NCBI GenBank assembly: GCA_036676475.1
Contig: JAKFCU010000087.1
Coordinates: 1-9,698, forward strand
DNA from: LC029 sp036676475
Lineage (GTDB): Bacteria > Bacillota > Bacilli > Aneurinibacillales > RAOX-1
DNA: 9,698 bases
Direction: 5' to 3'
Below, one piece after another: positions 5,671 through 9,698 of the stretch. Each line of letters begins with the position of its first letter. Position 1 is the first letter of the stretch. The notes under the pieces were generated by a model. The model was given only the letters and a program-made list of their open reading frames with translations. It did no database searches and was not told where the DNA came from. A program made the position numbers and the translations under genes.

Positions 5671-7458
5671 CTACTGATTGAGGAAATAGCCTTTGTAAAC
5701 GAGAGATTTTAGTTTTTCATATCCTCTGGATTCCTCTATTTGCCATGGAACAATCACGGTATGTTCGGCCAGTTTTTCAGTCACCGTTTGAATCCACTTA
5801 TACTCAGCCTGTGCCCGCCCTCTTAATATAGGATCCTTGGTTTGGGTGTTGGCAAAGCTTTGATTAATGACCCACCATTGTGGAGAAATCCCTGCCCGGC
5901 GAAGATCTTCCTGTAAACGGCTTGCTTCAAATACAGGAGTCGCTTCCGCCAGTGTGACAATCGCCACCGTCGTTTCCTCGGGGTCACGCAGTCGAGGCAG
6001 CAATTTTTTAACGGATTCAGGGACCTCTCCCGTCGATCTTGAAATTTCTTTATGATAGGATTGAGCCGCGTCAAGCAGAAGCAAGGTATGACCTGTTGGG
6101 GCCGTATCGATGACAACAAATTGTTTCTCAGCTTTGTCCACTACCTTGGCAAAAGCTCGGAAAACAGCAATCTCTTCCGTACAAGGGGAGTTTAAGTCTT
6201 CTTTCAAGTACGCCAGACCTTCTACATCCAGAGTGAACCCTACTTGTTCCAACACTTCCTGACGATAAGCTTCGACTTCTGCTTTTGGATCAATTCGGCT
6301 AACGGTTAGCCGTTCTTTCGCTTTTTCATCACGAAATACAAAGGATAGATGGGCGGCCGGATCTGTTGTCGTTAAATGAACGTGATGCCCCTTTTCAGCG
6401 AGTCCTACCGCAATAGCGGAAGCCATTGTGGTTTTACCGACACCGCCTTTTCCCATGGTGAATACAACACCATGATCCTTTTTAGCCACTTCATCCACTA
6501 GTATCTTTAAACCAGGTACATGAATATCCAAAGCACCCTCTATAAAATCACCAGTTTTCTCAGGATCCTGAAAAAACTTCCGTAAATTTGTGATCCCCGT
6601 CAACGAAAAGGAAACCAATGGAAGCTCATAGGTAACGATCTTCTCTAATGGATCTGGCATGACTTTTAAAGCCTCCTGCTGGCGCTGATAAAAAGCAACA
6701 GACACTTCGTCATCAGCAACAAACTGTTGCATGACTCCATTTAATAACAGGATCTGATTGGTAATCCCGATATCATAGAGCTCTTGAGATGCTTTTGATG
6801 CTTCCTGAAAAGAAGATGAATCCGGACGCGATACCAAAATGAGCGTTGTTTCTTCTGGATTGCATAACGAGGACACCGTTTTGGCATAGATTTCTTTCTT
6901 ATCATCTAGTCCTGAGAGAGGCCCTAGACAGGAAGCTCCATGTGTACTTTCTTCTAAAAATCCAGTCCATGCGGTTGGTAATTGTAATAGACGAAGGGTA
7001 TGGCCGGTGGGTGCCGTATCAAAGATAATATAGTCAAAATCCTGTACGAGATCCGGATTGGCTAATAAATGGGTGAATTCATCAAAGGCGGCAATTTCAA
7101 CGGTGCAAGCCCCGGATAATTGTTCTTCCATCGTTTGAATCACGGCATCAGGAAGTTTCCCCCGGTAAGGACCGACTACTTTTTCCCGATAGGACGCTGC
7201 GGCTTGTTCCGGGTCTAAATTTGCGGCATATAAATTTAAAACTCCGGGTATGACATTGGGCTGGTTGGTTAACTCCATTTCAAATACGTCTTGAAGATTG
7301 GAAGCGGGATCCGTACTGACAATCAAAACCTTTTTCCCGCGATCTGCTAGAGATATCGCTGTTGAGCACGCGGTAGATGTCTTGCCAACGCCCCCTTTAC
7401 CCGTGAAAAATAAATAACGAGTAAAGAGAATCTCATCCGGTTGAAATAAAGAGGTCAT
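5671..7458 (-). CDS. arsA: ArsA arsenite-stimulated ATPase (two-domain)
   Basis: Cytoplasmic ATPase that receives arsenite from ArsD and energises arsenite export. From the chosen start it has 595 residues. It contains two homologous halves, each with a deviant P-loop GKGGVGKT (20-27 and 336-343) and the switch motif DTAPTGHT (147-154 and 451-458). The three metalloid-binding cysteines of E. coli ArsA (C113, C172, C422) are matched by Cys118 in SGACTVEIAAF, Cys177 in GASCLGPLSGLD and Cys426 in NSPCTEEIAVF. All catalytic motifs are intact and the length is normal (about 583). The frame is open to an ATG at 7494 whose ATGA overlaps the arsD stop, but that ATG has no ribosome binding site. The ATG at 7458 has AAGGAGA 9 nt upstream and gives an N-terminus typical of the family, so I prefer it. 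It is followed after 26 nt by the HesB-like gene. The export partner in this operon would be Acr3, which does not strictly need ArsA, as in other arsDA-acr3 operons. Confidence 0.95.
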   Translation of the reverse strand: MTSLFQPDEILFTRYLFFTGKGGVGKTSTACSTAISLADRGKKVLIVSTDPASNLQDVFEMELTNQPNVIPGVLNLYAANLDPEQAAASYREKVVGPYRGKLPDAVIQTMEEQLSGACTVEIAAFDEFTHLLANPDLVQDFDYIIFDTAPTGHTLRLLQLPTAWTGFLEESTHGASCLGPLSGLDDKKEIYAKTVSSLCNPEETTLILVSRPDSSSFQEASKASQELYDIGITNQILLLNGVMQQFVADDEVSVAFYQRQQEALKVMPDPLEKIVTYELPLVSFSLTGITNLRKFFQDPEKTGDFIEGALDIHVPGLKILVDEVAKKDHGVVFTMGKGGVGKTTMASAIAVGLAEKGHHVHLTTTDPAAHLSFVFRDEKAKERLTVSRIDPKAEVEAYRQEVLEQVGFTLDVEGLAYLKEDLNSPCTEEIAVFRAFAKVVDKAEKQFVVIDTAPTGHTLLLLDAAQSYHKEISRSTGEVPESVKKLLPRLRDPEETTVAIVTLAEATPVFEASRLQEDLRRAGISPQWWVINQSFANTQTKDPILRGRAQAEYKWIQTVTEKLAEHTVIVPWQIEESRGYEKLKSLVYKGYFLNQ

Positions 7459-7490
7459 CGTGACCATCTCCTTATTAAGCAGTTTTACAT

Positions 7491-7841
7491 TCATAGAAGT
7501 GTTTTTGCACTTGGTTTTGCTACAGTAAGTTCTTTTTCATCCATCTCTGTCCATGATGCCAATTCAGCTGTAGTGGGATAAACCCCTTCCTTCATCAACT
7601 GACCATCCACAACGGTTGCAGGCAGGGCATCCATCCCTTTATCATTGAGAAGCCTATTAATCAATTCATTCTCAACAAAGACATCCGGCTCATTGCCTAG
7701 ATTGTATCGATGAATATCTATCCCTTTCTTTTCCAACAGGAATACAACACTTGCTATCCTCGCTAGTTCTGGGTCTATACTTGGGCCGCATACTCCCGTA
7801 GGGCAGCACATCGCAGGATCAAAGATCTCAATTATTTTCAT
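7491..7841 (-). CDS. arsD: ArsD arsenite metallochaperone
   Basis: 116-residue ArsD that binds As(III) through three thiolates and hands it to ArsA, raising the ATPase's affinity at low arsenite. The signature MKIIEIFDPAMCC is clear, with Cys12, Cys13 and Cys18 at the same positions as in E. coli ArsD. The thioredoxin-like body is recognisable (LPATVVDGQLMKEGVYPT). The C-terminal Cys pairs of some ArsD proteins are absent, but these are dispensable for chaperone function as far as known. The start is supported by GAGGGAG about 9 nt upstream. The stop codon overlaps an upstream ATG of the arsA frame, showing tight linkage with arsA. A terminator-like hairpin lies immediately upstream, so arsD and arsA may be expressed at a different level from acr3. 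Confidence 0.95.
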   Translation of the reverse strand: MKIIEIFDPAMCCPTGVCGPSIDPELARIASVVFLLEKKGIDIHRYNLGNEPDVFVENELINRLLNDKGMDALPATVVDGQLMKEGVYPTTAELASWTEMDEKELTVAKPSAKTLL

Positions 7842-7862
7842 ACATTTAATCTCCCTCGTATA

Positions 7863-7889
7863 AAAAGCCGAGAAGTTCTCTCGACTTTT
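7863..7889 (-). terminator. Intra-operon terminator/attenuator before arsD
   Basis: The arms AAAAGCCGAGA (7863-7873) and TCTCGACTTTT (7879-7889) pair as 5 + 5 bp around one C/A mismatch, with a 5-nt loop. On the minus strand it is preceded by an A-run and followed by CTTTTTATAC, the form of a rho-independent terminator. It lies between the 94-aa gene and arsD, and the 21 nt left before the arsD start cannot hold a promoter. arsD-arsA-hesB must therefore be transcribed through it, which suggests partial termination. Confidence 0.6.
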
Positions 7890-7914
7890 GTTTTTTCTCC
7901 ATCTTCATGCATTA

Positions 7915-8199
7915 CTATTCACTCAGAACCATGTCCTGGTCTTGTATTAATTTAGAGCGACGTAATAAAACTTTTTCAACCTGCCAAGTTTCTTTAGCAA
8001 AAATACCTTTTTTCATTTTTTTGAAAATAATTTTATTTTCCGTGTCTGAGAAAGAAATTTTGTCCCACTCTTCTCCCCAAATACGATAAAATCCAGCCGT
8101 TCCGTCATCCTTCTCATAGATTACGGAGATACCAAATAGTGGATCATTTCCAATACCAACAACTTGATGTATCGGAAATGAGTTGGTTTGATTAGTCAT
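7915..8199 (-). CDS. Conserved-looking small protein of unknown function in the ars operon
   Basis: I do not recognise this 94-residue protein. It has no signal peptide, no membrane segment and no cysteine, so it cannot bind arsenite through thiols. It is rich in aromatic and charged residues and looks like a mostly beta-strand small soluble domain: GISVIYEKDDGTAGFYRIWG (23-42), then WDKISFSDTENKIIFKK, ending in a basic/acidic tail (KVLLRRSKLIQDQD). It is likely a real gene. GGGGGAGGAAC gives a strong ribosome binding site directly before the ATG, it sits in the same orientation between acr3 and arsD, and it ends before the attenuator. The 96-nt gap after acr3 shows no clear terminator or promoter, so it is probably co-transcribed with acr3. 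Confidence 0.7.
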   Translation of the reverse strand: MTNQTNSFPIHQVVGIGNDPLFGISVIYEKDDGTAGFYRIWGEEWDKISFSDTENKIIFKKMKKGIFAKETWQVEKVLLRRSKLIQDQDMVLSE

Positions 8200-8295
8200 G
8201 TTCCTCCCCCAATCCTAACCAATATTTAAATGAAATGTAAAGTTCTGGACATTTATCATTTGCGTCACCGCACAACGTAATCACATTCTTCAGGT

Positions 8296-9357
8296 TTAGA
8301 ATTTTTCTGTAGTTTGTTTAAAGTATTTCTTTTCAAACCACAGAGCAACATTAACGAGAGCGATCATCACTGGAACCTCCACAAGCGGACCAATCACCGC
8401 TGCAAAAGCAGCTCCTGAATGAATTCCAAATACTCCTACCGCTACCGCAATCGCTAGCTCAAAGTTATTACTTGCTGCGGTAAAAGACAATGTACATGTG
8501 ACAGGATAATTTGCTCCGACCTTTTTCCCCATGAAGAAAGAAATTAAAAACATCACCACAAAATAAATTAAAAGTGGTATGGCGATTCTTACCACATCGA
8601 GTGGTAAACTTATGATCATATCCCCTTTAAGAGAAAACATCACCACAATCGTAAATAATAAAGAGATGAGAGTAAGCGGGCTAATCTTAGGAATAAAGAT
8701 CGTATCGTACCATGAACGGCCCTTTAATTTGACTAACGTGTAACGAGTAATCATCCCTGCCAGGAAAGGGATACCCAAGTAAATAAAGACGCTCTTTGCA
8801 ACTTCGGCCATAGTAATATTGATGACCATGCTCTCTAGTCCGAGCCATCCAGGTATCAACGTTACAAAGATATAGGCATAAACGGAATAGAAAAGTACCT
8901 GGAAAATGGAGTTGAAAGCTACGAGACCGGCTGCATATTCGGTGTCACCCTTAGACAGATCGTTCCAAACAATGACCATCGCTATACAGCGAGCTAAGCC
9001 GATTAAGATGAGACCAACTAAGTATTCTGGATAACCGTTTAAGAAAATAAGGGCCAAGATAAACATTAAAATGGGACCAATAATCCAATTTTGCACAAGA
9101 GAAAGTCCTAATACTTTTACATTGCGAAAAACTTCACCTAATTCTTCATACTTAACCTTCGCTAATGGCGGGTACATCATCAGAATCAAGCCAATTGCAA
9201 TCGGTATAGAAGTGGTCCCAATCTGAAATTGATTCAATCCGTTTACGAAATTTGGAGATAAAAATCCTATTGCAATACCGATAGCCATCGCAACAAAAAT
9301 CCATAGTGTTAAATAACGATCTAGGAATGACAACCTTTTCCCTACGTTTTCATTCAT
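8296..9357 (-). CDS. acr3: Acr3 arsenite efflux permease (BART superfamily)
   Basis: Inner-membrane carrier that expels As(OH)3 or arsenite. The 353-residue length and about ten hydrophobic segments match the Acr3 family. The N-terminus contains SFLDRYLTLWIFVAMAIGIAIG, a very typical Acr3 opening, followed by LMMYPPLAKVKYEELG. Cys124 in LARCIAMVIVWNDLSKGD is the conserved, transport-essential cysteine, and Glu327 in GPLVEVPVMI matches the conserved glutamate of the last transmembrane segments. SNNFELAIAVAV (297-308) is the other family signature. The ribosome binding site AAGGAG is 9 nt upstream of the ATG. This is the first gene of the ars operon. A dyad and a -10 box upstream (9452-9495) suggest repression by an ArsR-type protein. 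No thiolate-containing ArsR gene lies within the window. Confidence 0.96.
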   Translation of the reverse strand: MNENVGKRLSFLDRYLTLWIFVAMAIGIAIGFLSPNFVNGLNQFQIGTTSIPIAIGLILMMYPPLAKVKYEELGEVFRNVKVLGLSLVQNWIIGPILMFILALIFLNGYPEYLVGLILIGLARCIAMVIVWNDLSKGDTEYAAGLVAFNSIFQVLFYSVYAYIFVTLIPGWLGLESMVINITMAEVAKSVFIYLGIPFLAGMITRYTLVKLKGRSWYDTIFIPKISPLTLISLLFTIVVMFSLKGDMIISLPLDVVRIAIPLLIYFVVMFLISFFMGKKVGANYPVTCTLSFTAASNNFELAIAVAVGVFGIHSGAAFAAVIGPLVEVPVMIALVNVALWFEKKYFKQTTEKF

Positions 9358-9451
9358 GAATCTACACTCCTTTCCTCATCACAAACGGTTACTTCTATCC
9401 AATGACTTCTTAAATTCTTATTCTGGATTCCCAGCCCCCTTCCAGGAAATC

Positions 9452-9495
9452 ATTATAATATAACTATATCCTTATATCTAGAGCAGAAGGATATA
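9452..9495 (-). promoter_or_regulatory. Putative acr3 promoter and operator dyad
   Basis: On the minus strand, a perfect -10 box TATAAT (9457-9452) lies about 95 nt before the acr3 start. Just upstream is a 9-bp perfect inverted repeat, TATATCCTT / AAGGATATA (9465-9473 and 9487-9495), around 13 nt. Its proximal arm occupies the -35/-10 spacer region. I see no good -35 hexamer. The arrangement fits an ArsR-family operator blocking RNA polymerase. The dyad sequence differs from the one before sulP, hinting at a different repressor. Confidence 0.5.
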
Positions 9496-9698
9496 ATTAA
9501 CAAAACCTTCATAGTCGACAAGATATTGGGAATTGTATAGGGTTTGTGAAGATAATGTTAAAAGCAATATAAACATATACTAGTTTAGCCCGTTTCAATT
9601 TATGAAACGGGCTTAGTTGCTGATATTATCCATTTTTATATTAGACCTACTCGAAAATATAGACTATTGCTGACTCAAAATCTGTGTCTTACTTCATT
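9496..9698. other. Intergenic region at the right edge, no gene seen
   Basis: Together with the acr3 leader, about 340 nt (9358-9698) lack a supportable gene. The only structure beyond the promoter is a perfect 11-bp inverted repeat, AGCCCGTTTCA / TGAAACGGGCT (9587-9597 and 9603-9613), with loop ATTTA. It is a likely terminator of a gene beyond the window, but neither side has a proper T-run. The last bases in each frame run quickly into stops. Confidence 0.5.

Noticed and set aside
7459..7494. ATG at 7494 as the arsA start (ATGA overlap with arsD)
   Set aside because: It lacks a ribosome binding site and adds 12 residues that do not look like the family. The ATG at 7458 has AAGGAGA at good spacing. 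Translational coupling from 7494 remains possible.
9587..9613. Strong inverted repeat as a confirmed terminator
   Set aside because: The stem is perfect, but no T-run follows on either strand and no gene end is visible beside it, so it is only mentioned under the edge region.
9675..9698. C-terminal fragment of a minus-strand gene (ending NEVRHRF)
   Set aside because: Seven codons before a TGA are too few to support a gene.

Overview
The window looks like chromosomal DNA of a low-to-moderate GC Gram-positive bacterium (Firmicutes/Bacillota). Evidence for this is the Bacillus-type PyrR, strong AGGAG-type ribosome binding sites, rho-independent terminators, and a wall enzyme carrying a copper-amine-oxidase-like domain. 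A small gene that needs selenocysteine to be read through points to a Sec-decoding anaerobic or facultative lineage. A Desulfitobacterium/Desulfosporosinus-like organism is my guess only.

Layout, left to right. Positions 1-110 hold an intergenic repeat. pyrR (111-668, +) follows and converges, across a shared terminator hairpin, on a 746-residue secreted cell-wall enzyme (693-2933, -). That enzyme combines a NamZ/DUF1343 exo-muramidase-like domain, a copper-amine-oxidase-like domain and a NodB polysaccharide deacetylase. A second copy of the left-end repeat lies at 3025-3059. Next, on the minus strand, is a two-gene unit in which a SulP/STAS anion permease (5249-3495) is followed by a cysteine-free ArsR-family regulator (3421-3092). 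It has a good promoter, an operator-like dyad over the start site and a terminator.

The right half is an arsenic-resistance operon, also on the minus strand: acr3 (9357-8296), a 94-aa unknown protein (8199-7915), arsD (7841-7491), arsA (7458-5671) and a HesB/IscA-like gene (5644-5375), ending in a strong terminator. Acr3 exports arsenite, ArsD is the arsenite metallochaperone, and ArsA is the ATPase it loads.

The highlight is the last gene of the ars operon. It is interrupted by one in-frame TGA at codon 32, exactly where HesB/IscA proteins have their first conserved cysteine. Immediately downstream lies a 7-bp stem with a UGGAU loop that meets the bacterial SECIS criteria. I read it as a HesB-like selenoprotein of 89 residues, placed where an arsenic-handling or Fe-S-repair function would fit. 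Other points of interest are an intra-operon terminator/attenuator before arsD, dyads at the acr3 and sulP promoters, and the three-domain wall enzyme.
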